This document shows, in pieces, positions 1 to 6,209 of a stretch of 8,634 bases of DNA. Position 1 is the stretch's first letter; each line of letters starts with the position of its first letter. Made by a program: the position numbers and the translations under genes. Under the pieces are notes generated by a model. It had not been told where the DNA came from and did not search any database. It worked only from the letters and a program-made list of their open reading frames with translations. This DNA is from UBA6921 sp964532385 (GTDB lineage Bacteria > Pseudomonadota > Gammaproteobacteria > SG8-11), in NCBI GenBank assembly GCA_964532385.1, contig CAZHHW010000123.1:1-8634 (forward strand), in the 5' to 3' direction.

Positions 1-116
1 TCGGCGACCCTGGACAACGCCTGCTCGACAGCCTGTTGCACGGTCGGCGCATGGCCCTGATGCTGCCAGCCCGCGTACGCCAAACCGTTGTATTCGATGC
101 CGATGGCGATGCGCAT
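1..116 (-). CDS. truA: tRNA pseudouridine synthase A, N-terminal part (runs off the left edge)
   Basis: The reading frame starts at ATG 116-114 and gives 38 codons before the edge. It begins MRIAIGIEYNGLAYAGWQHQ and continues with a segment containing TVQQAVEQALSRVA. This is the typical TruA opening: a first beta strand, the Y-(D/N)-G turn, a GWQ motif and the helix that follows a T-VQ pair. TruA isomerises uridines 38-40 in the anticodon stem-loop of many tRNAs. The catalytic aspartate lies further in and is outside the window. Upstream there is only one base before a MITE-like repeat (118-358), so the ribosome-binding region is repeat DNA. An AGGA two bases from the ATG is the only Shine-Dalgarno-like match and sits unusually close. 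Confidence 0.88.
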   Translation of the reverse strand, partial: MRIAIGIEYNGLAYAGWQHQGHAPTVQQAVEQALSRVA

Positions 117-117
117 G

Positions 118-358
118 ATCCTAGAAACAGCAGTTGAACGGCCTGCGGAGTGCGACCCATTGGGTGCAGGGCGAGGCGCAACGAGCGAGGAATAGCGAGC
201 TATTCCGTCGAGTTGCAACGACGCCATGCGCACAACGGGGCGTGCTCCGCAGGCCGTAGCGGGCTTCACCCGGCAAATGAGGCTGAGCCATACAAAAAAT
301 GTCAATACCCATATGAATTTACTTACACCTTGCAGCGGTCAACTGCCGTTTCTAGGAT
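118..358. mobile_element. MITE-like non-autonomous element with terminal inverted repeats
   Basis: The two ends are inverted copies. The left arm (118-139) and the reverse complement of the right arm (337-358) agree at 20 of 22 positions, with shared core ATCCTAGAAACRGCAGTTGA. The 241-bp interior encodes no protein-like sequence; its short open frames run through inverted-repeat DNA. It fills almost all of the 248-bp gap between the EcfT-like stop codon and the truA start codon. Both ends carry CTAG. If CTAG is a 4-bp target duplication, the repeats proper start at AAAC, which would fit the YTAR target of IS5-type transposases. Alternatively CTAG belongs to the repeat and the duplication is 2 bp (AT) or absent. 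No transposase is present, so any mobility would be in trans. Confidence 0.75.
138..257. repeat. 120-bp imperfect palindrome inside the MITE-like element
   Basis: The outer arms are perfect over 13 bp: ACGGCCTGCGGAG at 138-150 and its complement at 245-257. Pairing continues inward with a few mismatches. At the centre GGAATAGC and GCTATTCC (189-206) flank a 2-base GA loop. Outer and inner arms share the same centre (about 197.5), so the whole block can fold as one long hairpin in RNA or single-stranded DNA. It is off-centre in the 118-358 element, abutting the left terminal repeat and leaving an unpaired stretch at 258-337. Confidence 0.8.
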
Positions 359-364
359 GCTAGC

Positions 365-1081
365 TTATCCCAACCGTTCGCTGGCCAATACCACAAACAT
401 CGCAGTGGCGGTGAGCAGCGGGTACAGCCACTGATACCAGGGCGGATTTGCGGAAATGTCAACACGCAGCGTATGCAACTCCTGCGCGTCGGCGCGCTGT
501 AGTGTTTGCTCGAACAAACTTGCCACCCGCGCGCCGAAACGCGCCAGAGGCATGCGCGATTGCGCGCCGACCGGCACGGCGGTGGTGTACAAGCTTTGCA
601 CTTCACGCACGGCTTCAAGTACCAGCGTCAGGCGCACCGCGAAGCGTTCGTGCGCAAAACCGATCCGGCACAGCGGTTGCGTCAACCACAACACGGCGCT
701 GACCAGCGCGTCGCGCGGTGTGGTTTGCAGCAACAGATTCACCGCCAGCACCAAGGTCACCAATGCGGTAATGCGCGCACCGCCCTGCCGCAAGCCTTCA
801 ATGCTGGGCAGCCAGTTCGACGCGCCGCTCCACAGCGGCTCGCCCGGCGTGAACCAGAAATAAAAACCGGCGATGGAAATAAACAACCAGCGCATGCGCC
901 GCAGCATGTTAAATGCGGGCGCCAGATGCGTGGTTGATGTGGCGACATACAAGCCCAGCACCAGCGAGGCGGCGAACCACACCGCAGGCCCCTGACTGAA
1001 TGTCATGGCGCCGCCCAGCACCATCAAGCCGACCATCCGGATCACAGGATGCATGGCGGAACCAATAACGCAGCAGGACAT
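365..1081 (-). CDS. EcfT/CbiQ-like transmembrane protein (putative energy-coupling factor T component)
   Basis: The product is 238 residues. Hydrophobic segments lie at about 12-30, 31-49, 64-77, 103-120 and 218-234. Between the last two is an amphipathic cytoplasmic-type stretch with AVREVQSLYTTAV and, at about 185-205, VASLFEQTLQRADAQELHTL. The latter resembles the coupling helix of ECF-transporter T components, where a leucine-rich helix is followed by (R)A-E/D residues. The usual Ala-Arg-Gly motif is not visible, so this is a divergent member or a distant relative. No ATPase (EcfA) or substrate-binding (EcfS) partner is in the window. It lies 15 bp after the yihY-like gene, probably in the same transcript. 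No Shine-Dalgarno precedes ATG 1081; ATG at residue 11 or 16 is also possible. Confidence 0.55.
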   Translation of the reverse strand: MSCCVIGSAMHPVIRMVGLMVLGGAMTFSQGPAVWFAASLVLGLYVATSTTHLAPAFNMLRRMRWLFISIAGFYFWFTPGEPLWSGASNWLPSIEGLRQGGARITALVTLVLAVNLLLQTTPRDALVSAVLWLTQPLCRIGFAHERFAVRLTLVLEAVREVQSLYTTAVPVGAQSRMPLARFGARVASLFEQTLQRADAQELHTLRVDISANPPWYQWLYPLLTATAMFVVLASERLG

Positions 1082-1096
1082 GACATAAATGCGGAC

Positions 1097-2413
1097 TCAG
1101 GCCGGATCCGCGAGGGAGCGGCTGACCCAGTCATGCAGGGTGGCTTCCCGCAAGCCCAGCGCGATGGCCGCATCGATTTCTTGCAGCAGTTTACCCAGTC
1201 CGGGCGCATCGCCGCTGCTGTTGACATGCGCGGTGCGCCAGAGCTGCGCGATCTTGATTTGGTCCAGCGCTTTTGCGGGACGGTAACTGGGCGGATCGCC
1301 TGGCAGCTGTTTGATCCACCCGCCCGCGATCAGCGCTTGTAATACCGGTTCGAGGGTCGCACTGCTGACACGGCATTTATGCGTCAGTTCCTCGAAACTC
1401 AATTCCGCCGCACCGGCGGCAAAAGCGCGGCCGATATGCAGCATCACGGCGAGCATGAGGCGGTCGCCCACGCCGTTGGTGGCCATGGCGTCGGTTTCAC
1501 GGCGTGCGATTTCGTCGAGATTTTGCGTGTAATACGCGATGCTCGCGCCCACCAGCACGATCGTCCAGCTCACATACAACCAGACGAAAAATAAAATCAC
1601 GATGGCGAAACTGGAATACAGCACGGCGTAAGTCGTGGAACCCATCATCAAAGCCGCAAATGCCCAGCCGGCCAGTTCCCACAAAATGCCGGCGATGATG
1701 CCGCCGGTGAGCGCGGCACTGAAGCGCACGCGCGTGTTGGGCACGAAAATATAAGCGATCGTGAACACCGCGATGACCATCGCGGACGAGAGCAATTTTC
1801 CGCCCAGCGCCACGACGATGCCGATCGCGCCGAATTCCATCAACTTGAGCACAACCGCCGTGCTCATCACCGCGGCGGTGACGCTCACCGCCAACACCAC
1901 CAGCACCGGCGCCACCAGCAACACGCCCAGATAACCGCTAAAACGGCGCCATAATGCGCGCGACCGGCTCACATGCCAGATTTCGTTGAAGGCGGCTTCA
2001 CTCTGGTGCAGGAGGGTGATGCCGGTATAGAACACCAGCGCCAAACCCACCGAACCTAGCACCCCCACTTGCAGATTATTTACAAATGTCATGATCTGGA
2101 CACCCAGCGCATGGCCCCGGTCGCCCAGCGGATCGAAAAAATCCATCAAGATCGGTTCGAACTGCTTCTGGATACCGAGCAACTTCAACACGGCGACGCT
2201 GACGGCCAGCAACGGGACCAGCGACAAAAGCGTGGTGTAGACCAGACTGGTGGCGCGCAAACTGACGCGGTCACGGGCCAGATCGCGCACTAATACGAAA
2301 GCAAAACGCAACGTCCATAAAATACGCGCCTGCCAGCGCGTGAGCGTGGCGAGGTCCGTGCTCCAGAGGTAGCGCCACAGCCGGGTCGGCCACATTTTGG
2401 AGATGAATCTCAT
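1097..2413 (-). CDS. YihY/BrkB-family inner-membrane protein with C-terminal winged-helix-like extension
   Basis: The product is 438 residues. A basic N-terminus is followed by the family signature SLRATSLVYTTLLSLVPLLA (about 51-70), then hydrophobic segments at about 115-135, 160-185, 195-225, 233-257 and 266-295. Other family landmarks are FNEIWHV (142-148), YIFVPNTRVRF (221-231) and the G-G-I-I-A-G-I-L-W-E helix (237-246). This is the UPF0761/YihY/BrkB family, once misassigned as RNase BN; its molecular role is unsettled. Beyond about residue 315 is a soluble extension, SFEELTHKCRVSSATLEPVL then LIAGGWI, which reads like a winged helix-turn-helix; proteobacterial members often carry one. 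It lies 15 bp downstream of the lipoprotein gene and 15 bp upstream of the EcfT-like gene, so the three are probably co-transcribed. I give no symbol because yihY is a placeholder. Confidence 0.88.
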   Translation of the reverse strand: MRFISKMWPTRLWRYLWSTDLATLTRWQARILWTLRFAFVLVRDLARDRVSLRATSLVYTTLLSLVPLLAVSVAVLKLLGIQKQFEPILMDFFDPLGDRGHALGVQIMTFVNNLQVGVLGSVGLALVFYTGITLLHQSEAAFNEIWHVSRSRALWRRFSGYLGVLLVAPVLVVLAVSVTAAVMSTAVVLKLMEFGAIGIVVALGGKLLSSAMVIAVFTIAYIFVPNTRVRFSAALTGGIIAGILWELAGWAFAALMMGSTTYAVLYSSFAIVILFFVWLYVSWTIVLVGASIAYYTQNLDEIARRETDAMATNGVGDRLMLAVMLHIGRAFAAGAAELSFEELTHKCRVSSATLEPVLQALIAGGWIKQLPGDPPSYRPAKALDQIKIAQLWRTAHVNSSGDAPGLGKLLQEIDAAIALGLREATLHDWVSRSLADPA

Positions 2414-2428
2414 GCCCTGCCGTTCCGG

Positions 2429-3232
2429 TTAGCGTGCATTGGGCAAAGCCGCGCGCAGCTCGCCCAAGGTTTGATAACGCCGCGAATCCGCGACCGCGAC
2501 ATACGCCGCGATGGTGATCCCGCCCGCGTCGCGCGTCCCCATCCGCAGGCGGTAAACACTCCATCCCGCCAGGGAAAAATCATCGCCAAGGGCGGCGGCA
2601 GTTGTGTGTTGTTGCCAGGTTCCGGAGATTAAAAATTGTTCGCTGCGCGCACTGGCGACCGGAGCATGCGCATCGAATTGCAAGTCGAACGCGATGCTGC
2701 CGACGTCGGTACGCCGCAGTTCACCGCGCAATTTCCACGGCGGATAGTAATAGCGCGCGCTATTGGTGGTCTCGGTTCCCACCGCTTCAGCGTCGTCATC
2801 GGCCCGCACCGGCTGCGTCGAAATGACACTCTCCGGCCCCTGTGGCGCGGCCTGCTGCAACAATCGGGCGGCGAGCTGCTGATTCATCATGATGTCGTCA
2901 ACCAGCTCCAGAATGTCGCGCTGCAATGGCACCGCGCCGCGCACGGCCAGCGCATATCCTCCCACTAACAGGAGTTCACTGCGGCCCGCGTCGCTGGCAA
3001 GAGACTGGAGGTGAATCGTGCCGCTGGGTGAAAAAATGCAGCGCCATGCGGAAATACTGCCCGTCTGTTTTAACCTGAAATCAAGCTGTGCGGGTGTCAG
3101 CCAAGCCGGACTGGGAGCGGTGCGTGACAGCCCCGCCGCCGCACCACTCTGCGGACCGGTTTGGCTGGGCGCAGCACATGCCGTGAGCGCGGCGCTCAGG
3201 AAGATTACGTTTGCAAGCTGCGTCTTTTGCAT
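2429..3232 (-). CDS. Predicted outer-membrane or periplasmic lipoprotein of unknown function
   Basis: I chose ATG 3232, giving 267 residues, because it places a lipoprotein signal at the N-terminus: MQKTQLANVIFLSAALTAC, with lipobox L-T-A-C and the acylated cysteine at residue 19. A longer frame exists but its extra residues translate the tRNA end. After a Ser/Pro/Ala-rich linker there are two beta-rich stretches (about 62-97 and 178-246) around a helical segment (RDILELVDDIMMNQQLAARLLQQ region, 105-127) and a polar linker (130-158). The tRNA-Ser 3' end is only 11 bp upstream and no Shine-Dalgarno is visible there, so translation initiation is unclear. I do not recognise the family. The position suggests co-transcription with the tRNA and the YihY-like gene. 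Confidence 0.75.
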   Translation of the reverse strand: MQKTQLANVIFLSAALTACAAPSQTGPQSGAAAGLSRTAPSPAWLTPAQLDFRLKQTGSISAWRCIFSPSGTIHLQSLASDAGRSELLLVGGYALAVRGAVPLQRDILELVDDIMMNQQLAARLLQQAAPQGPESVISTQPVRADDDAEAVGTETTNSARYYYPPWKLRGELRRTDVGSIAFDLQFDAHAPVASARSEQFLISGTWQQHTTAAALGDDFSLAGWSVYRLRMGTRDAGGITIAAYVAVADSRRYQTLGELRAALPNAR

Positions 3233-3243
3233 GAATTTAAAAT

Positions 3244-3335
3244 TGGCGGAGAGGGTGGGGTTCGAACCCACGTGGGGCTTTAGACCCCCAACCGATTTCG
3301 AGTCGGTGCCGGTATGACCGCTTCGGTACCTCTCC
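3244..3335 (-). tRNA. tRNA-Ser (anticodon CGA)
   Basis: The minus strand folds as a 92-nt class II tRNA. The acceptor stem is GGAGAGG with CCTCTCC, followed by discriminator G and an encoded CCA (3244-3246). The anticodon stem is ACCGA/TCGGT with loop CTCGAAA, giving anticodon CGA, which reads UCG serine codons. A long variable arm (GGGG...CCCC type) follows, as expected for serine. The T arm is GTGGG-TTCGAAC-CCCAC. An encoded CCA agrees with a beta- or gamma-proteobacterial host. Confidence 0.97.
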
Positions 3336-3348
3336 AGAAGAGGGGCGA

Positions 3349-3376
3349 ATTATAACCTGCCTGCGCCAAGTTCCAA
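3349..3376 (-). promoter_or_regulatory. Sigma70-type promoter of tRNA-Ser
   Basis: On the minus strand a perfect TATAAT (3354-3349) is preceded, 16 bases upstream, by TTGGAA (3376-3371), four of six matches to TTGACA. The -10 box ends 13 bases before the mature tRNA 5' end. The stretch right after it is GC-rich (TCGCCCC), a discriminator type typical of stable-RNA promoters under stringent control. It may also drive the lipoprotein gene and those beyond it. Confidence 0.8.
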
Positions 3377-3839
3377 AAGAAGTTACGCATTTTATTCGCG
3401 AATCATGCTCATGTATCAATGTGCAACTCCACAGGCTGCTTGCGCAACTCCCACGGTGAAATGACCGAACGCCAGAAGCCGCCCACAATGCTTTGTGAGC
3501 GCGCGCGCTCGTACTGCGACTTCCGCCGCCTGTGTATTTATTAGGAATAACTGCATCTGTTCCATGTGCTTCAAGCCACGGCCTATTCAAACACAACGTC
3601 CCACTTCCGGAAATATCCGTCATGAATCGCTGGGCGAACGAAATATCCATGCCAGGCGCACGACTTGTTGTCCCCGCATGGCCTGTGACACCACAGCCTC
3701 TCACAAGATCTTGATCACTGCCGCGTATTTGCAACATTGTGTCAATCAATGTTGTCAAATCGTTAACCCTATACCGTTTTTGAAACAGCATATCGAAATA
3801 ACTTGGTAAAACTGATTTGTATCCAAGAGGAATGACAAT
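3377..3839. other. Stretch without a confident gene; one low-confidence minus-strand open frame
   Basis: This stretch is visibly richer in A and T than its neighbours. A minus-strand frame stays open from inside the next gene (3926) past the tRNA. Its middle part, about 3791 down to 3490, reads plausibly as protein, for example YRVNDLTTLIDTMLQIRG, then LVRGCGVTGHAG and MDISFAQRFM. I recognise no family, no start has a Shine-Dalgarno, and both ends run into other features. It may be a decayed foreign gene or chance. The last 30 bases hold the ribosome-binding site of the plus-strand gene at 3840. Confidence 0.4.
3732..3754. repeat. Perfect 8-bp inverted repeat with 7-base spacer
   Basis: CAACATTG (3732-3739) and CAATGTTG (3747-3754) are exact reverse complements around TGTCAAT. 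The dyad lies 85 bp upstream of the plus-strand gene at 3840, a reasonable place for a regulator site. There is no T-run, so it does not look like a terminator. Its function is unknown. Confidence 0.45.
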
Positions 3840-4190
3840 ATGAGGTACGGGTGGCTGATACTGGCGAGTCTTTTGCCAGCCATGGCATGCGCACAAGAAC
3901 TCACGCAAGTTACCGTAGTCCACCAAAAAACCTATCAGGTAGTGGCTACGCTCTCAAATACCGAAGCACTCGCAAAATTTGACCGTCACTGGAAAACCAA
4001 GCTATTGTCAAAACCCGCCACTGAACCGCAATGGGTGTACAAAATCGATGTTGAAACCGTACAAAGCAGTGATCGATGGCTCTATGATCCAAGAGGCTGG
4101 ACCAAGCTGCGTTCGAATACCGAAACACCGGTCTATAAGCTGCCGGCGAGCACCGAGCTCAATACGATTTTAGGCATTATCCATCCATAA
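3840..4190 (+). CDS. Small exported protein of unknown function
   Basis: The product is 116 residues and starts at ATG 3840, eight bases after an AGAGGA Shine-Dalgarno (3826-3831). The N-terminus MRYGWLILASLLPAMACAQ is a classical signal peptide with a likely cut after A-C-A, leaving a mature protein of about 98 residues. The mature part is polar, with W54, W65, W79 and W87, and no cysteine after the signal, so it is probably a periplasmic soluble protein. I recognise no family. It is the only clear plus-strand gene, standing alone and convergent with tadA, with its own upstream AT-rich region. Confidence 0.75.
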   Translation: MRYGWLILASLLPAMACAQELTQVTVVHQKTYQVVATLSNTEALAKFDRHWKTKLLSKPATEPQWVYKIDVETVQSSDRWLYDPRGWTKLRSNTETPVYKLPASTELNTILGIIHP

Positions 4191-4193
4191 TAA

Positions 4194-4209
4194 AGACCGC
4201 TGCGGGTCT
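4194..4209. terminator. Weak hairpin between convergent genes, possible two-way terminator
   Basis: AGACC (4194-4198) and GGTCT (4205-4209) pair around a 6-base loop in the 44-bp gap between the exported-protein gene and tadA. On the minus strand the stem is followed by TTATTA, so it serves tadA better than the plus-strand gene, where ATTAAG follows. The stem has only five pairs. Confidence 0.4.
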
Positions 4210-4234
4210 ATTAAGATCAAAGCACGGTTTAGAT

Positions 4235-4699
4235 TTAACGGCGCGACTGGAAAAAACTGCGTAGCATTTCGCCGCATTGCGCGGCGAGCACGTTGCTTGT
4301 CACCACCACCTGATGATTGAATTTGCCGCTGCCCAATAAGTCGAACATGCTGCCTGCGGCACCCGTTTTGGGATCGTTTGCGCCGTACACCACGCGAGCA
4401 ATGCGGGCCTGAATAATCGCGCCCACGCACATTACGCACGGTTCCAGCGTGACATAGAGCGTGGCGCCGGGCAGGCGGTAATTATTTTGGCGGCGAGCCG
4501 TCGCGCGCAAGGCGGCGATTTCGGCATGCGCACTCGGATCGCATAATCCAATCGGCTGGTTCCAGCCTTCGCCGATGATCTGATTATCGAGAACGACAAG
4601 CGCACCGACCGGCACTTCACCTTCTGCTTGCGCTTGCTGCGCGAGCTTCAAGGCGCAATGCATCCAGTGTTCGTCGGTTGCCGTTGTTTCCAAGCTCAT
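4235..4699 (-). CDS. tadA: tRNA-specific adenosine deaminase
   Basis: TadA converts adenosine 34 of tRNA-Arg(ACG) to inosine in the cytoplasm. From ATG 4699 the product is 154 residues, the normal length. The cytidine/deoxycytidylate deaminase fold shows all active-site residues: H58-A-E60 (zinc ligand and proton shuttle) and P87-C88-V-M-C91 (two zinc ligands). The N-terminal helix HWMHCALKLAQQAQAEGEVPVGA matches the TadA opening. The frame continues upstream another 46 codons, but those residues are not TadA-like. The ATG overlaps the stop of a 16-codon frame (4696-4746), so translation is probably coupled; there is no good spaced Shine-Dalgarno for tadA itself. Confidence 0.95.
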   Translation of the reverse strand: MSLETTATDEHWMHCALKLAQQAQAEGEVPVGALVVLDNQIIGEGWNQPIGLCDPSAHAEIAALRATARRQNNYRLPGATLYVTLEPCVMCVGAIIQARIARVVYGANDPKTGAAGSMFDLLGSGKFNHQVVVTSNVLAAQCGEMLRSFFQSRR

Positions 4700-4746
4700 C
4701 CCCACTTGATTGTTTCTGCTACCTTCGATTCTAAATCTTGGCTCAT
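4696..4746 (-). CDS. Putative 16-residue leader peptide coupled to tadA
   Basis: ATG 4746 opens a frame encoding MSQDLESKVAETIKWG and ends at TGA (4698-4696). That TGA overlaps the tadA ATG as ATGA. A clear Shine-Dalgarno, GGAG (4757-4754), sits seven bases before the start. This is the arrangement of translational coupling, with ribosomes finishing the small frame and re-starting on tadA, which itself has no properly spaced Shine-Dalgarno. The peptide is mostly polar and has no run of one amino acid that would suggest attenuation by charged-tRNA supply. It could also be the residual start of a lost gene. Confidence 0.5.
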   Translation of the reverse strand: MSQDLESKVAETIKWG

Positions 4747-4934
4747 GTTCTATCTCCAACTTAAGCGTTATGCCACGCACGGCAGCAGCGAGAGTATGCC
4801 TCAATCCACTGCCACTTTCGGGCAATGAGTCGGGCATGGCAGATCGAGAGTCAGGATCGGCTGCGTCTCATTTCCACGCAAATAGATGGCGACAATCTCG
4901 TCCCGCTTAACAGCGTGATGCGATCATTGCGGAC
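4747..4934. other. Gap between hipA and the tadA leader frame; no confident gene
   Basis: One minus-strand frame (4923-4801) has no usable start codon but reads plausibly: HHAVKRDEIVAIYLRGNE followed by TQPILTLDLP. It may be the tail of a lost gene. No clear promoter for tadA could be picked out. Confidence 0.4.
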
Positions 4935-6206
4935 CTACCCTACGAGTCCAAACGCTGAAGCCATCCGTTCCTGCTCCCGAACTGGAATGCCCAGGCGAGC
5001 AGCAAGCTTCGACCACTGCTTCACGACCGCCTGGCTGCGTTCGATGATTGCGTTTGCCGTGTTCGCATCGACACGAAAATAGGGTGCCACCGAACGGGCC
5101 AGGTCGAGGTCCAGTGCATTGTCGGTTTCGCTGATGTTGAGTTTCAGGCCGTAAGATTCGGGCATGGGATTCATGTCATACGCTGAGGACAAACGCCAAC
5201 CTTTGCCGGGCACCAGGATAAAGCCGTGATTACGCAGATGGTCATCGGAGTTGGATACGAGCATGTTGAATATGATGCGCGACCAGAGTTCACGCAGATC
5301 GGCACCGGTCTGTGCGCCGTGGTCGATCAACACGCGGGCGATTTCCAGATAGCTTGCCCCGGTCGACGCATCATCGCCATCCTGGTGGCCACAGAGTGTC
5401 ATCGCCGATGCGAAATGCAGTCGCCGCGCTTCCGGAGTGCGGTCGAAACGCTTCACGAGAAACGTGTGATACGGGCTCGCAAAGCGGCGTGCCAGACTTT
5501 CGGGCACGCGCAGTCCGCAACTTCGTGCCAGCGTGTGGACCAACAATTCCCATGCGCCTACGTCATGCGCGTCGCGCGCGCTGGGAAACTTGGCGATCCA
5601 CAAGTGGCCATTCGGGTCGACCACACTCGCCTTGGGACGCGCGCCACCGAGCGAACCACCGGGCGCGATCAGCATGCGCAGCCAAGCGTCACCCGCTGCG
5701 GCGATATTGTCTGCGTCGCGCTCCAGCGCGAGGCTCGCGGCTTCCAGCTCGCGCAGTTGAATGAATGGTGGTGCCGCAATGCCATGCCGGTTGTCGAGAA
5801 AGTCGCCGGTATCGTTAAGCCGAAATCGAAGCGCACCGATCCGAAAGGCATCATGCACGCCCAGCAGATAATCAGATTCGCGCAGGCGCGCATTCTTGGG
5901 CGCTTGCCCTGCCCGCTTCTCGCGCTCTAGACGCCGCTGCATCAACATCCGACCCCAGCGATCCGGACTGGCGTCGGCGAAAACGCCGAAAGTCTCGTTG
6001 CCCTGCGGCGGATGCTGTCGGCCCTCAAACAGACCCAGCCGGGGATCGAGCCGCAGGTTGAGCGTCGCCCGGTGAACCAGTGCGGCGGCGTCGAACTCGA
6101 ATTCAAAAATGTCTCGACCTGTACTGCGTTGCACACGCAATACGCCCAGACGCAGCGGCGCGGACAACTCCTCCCAGTCTGCATAGACAGCGATGACGAT
6201 GGCCAT
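4935..6206 (-). CDS. hipA: HipA-family serine/threonine kinase toxin
   Basis: The product is 423 residues, normal for a full-length HipA. The N-terminal subdomain has FGVFADASPDRWGRMLMQRR (73-92), a HipA hallmark. Kinase features follow in order: the glycine-rich loop GGSLGGARPKA (183-193), ATP-contacting lysine in LWIAKFPS (K206), the catalytic loop SNSDDHLRNHGF (319-330, with D321 and N326 aligning with catalytic and metal-binding residues of E. coli HipA), and the metal-binding D344 in SAYDMNP. All key residues are intact, so the kinase should be active. HipA kinases phosphorylate aminoacyl-tRNA synthetases or related targets and cause dormancy; which target this one uses cannot be read from sequence. 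Its start lies 3 bases after the hipB stop, so they form one operon. Confidence 0.93.
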   Translation of the reverse strand: MAIVIAVYADWEELSAPLRLGVLRVQRSTGRDIFEFEFDAAALVHRATLNLRLDPRLGLFEGRQHPPQGNETFGVFADASPDRWGRMLMQRRLEREKRAGQAPKNARLRESDYLLGVHDAFRIGALRFRLNDTGDFLDNRHGIAAPPFIQLRELEAASLALERDADNIAAAGDAWLRMLIAPGGSLGGARPKASVVDPNGHLWIAKFPSARDAHDVGAWELLVHTLARSCGLRVPESLARRFASPYHTFLVKRFDRTPEARRLHFASAMTLCGHQDGDDASTGASYLEIARVLIDHGAQTGADLRELWSRIIFNMLVSNSDDHLRNHGFILVPGKGWRLSSAYDMNPMPESYGLKLNISETDNALDLDLARSVAPYFRVDANTANAIIERSQAVVKQWSKLAARLGIPVREQERMASAFGLVG

Positions 6207-6209
6207 GCG

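Noticed and set aside
121..434. Short frames on both strands inside the MITE-like element
   Set aside because: They run through inverted-repeat DNA, have no ribosome-binding sites and have no protein-like composition.
3233..3271. Extended N-terminus of the lipoprotein (MGSNPTLSANFKF)
   Set aside because: These codons translate the tRNA 3' arm; starting at 3232 gives a proper lipoprotein signal.
3237..3926. A 229-codon minus-strand frame taken as one gene
   Set aside because: Its end translates the tRNA-Ser gene and its start lies antisense to the exported-protein gene. Only the middle part is worth a look, reported as a low-confidence relic.
4700..4837. Extended 200-residue form of TadA
   Set aside because: The additional 46 residues are unlike TadA, exceed the normal family length and overlap the coupled 16-codon frame.
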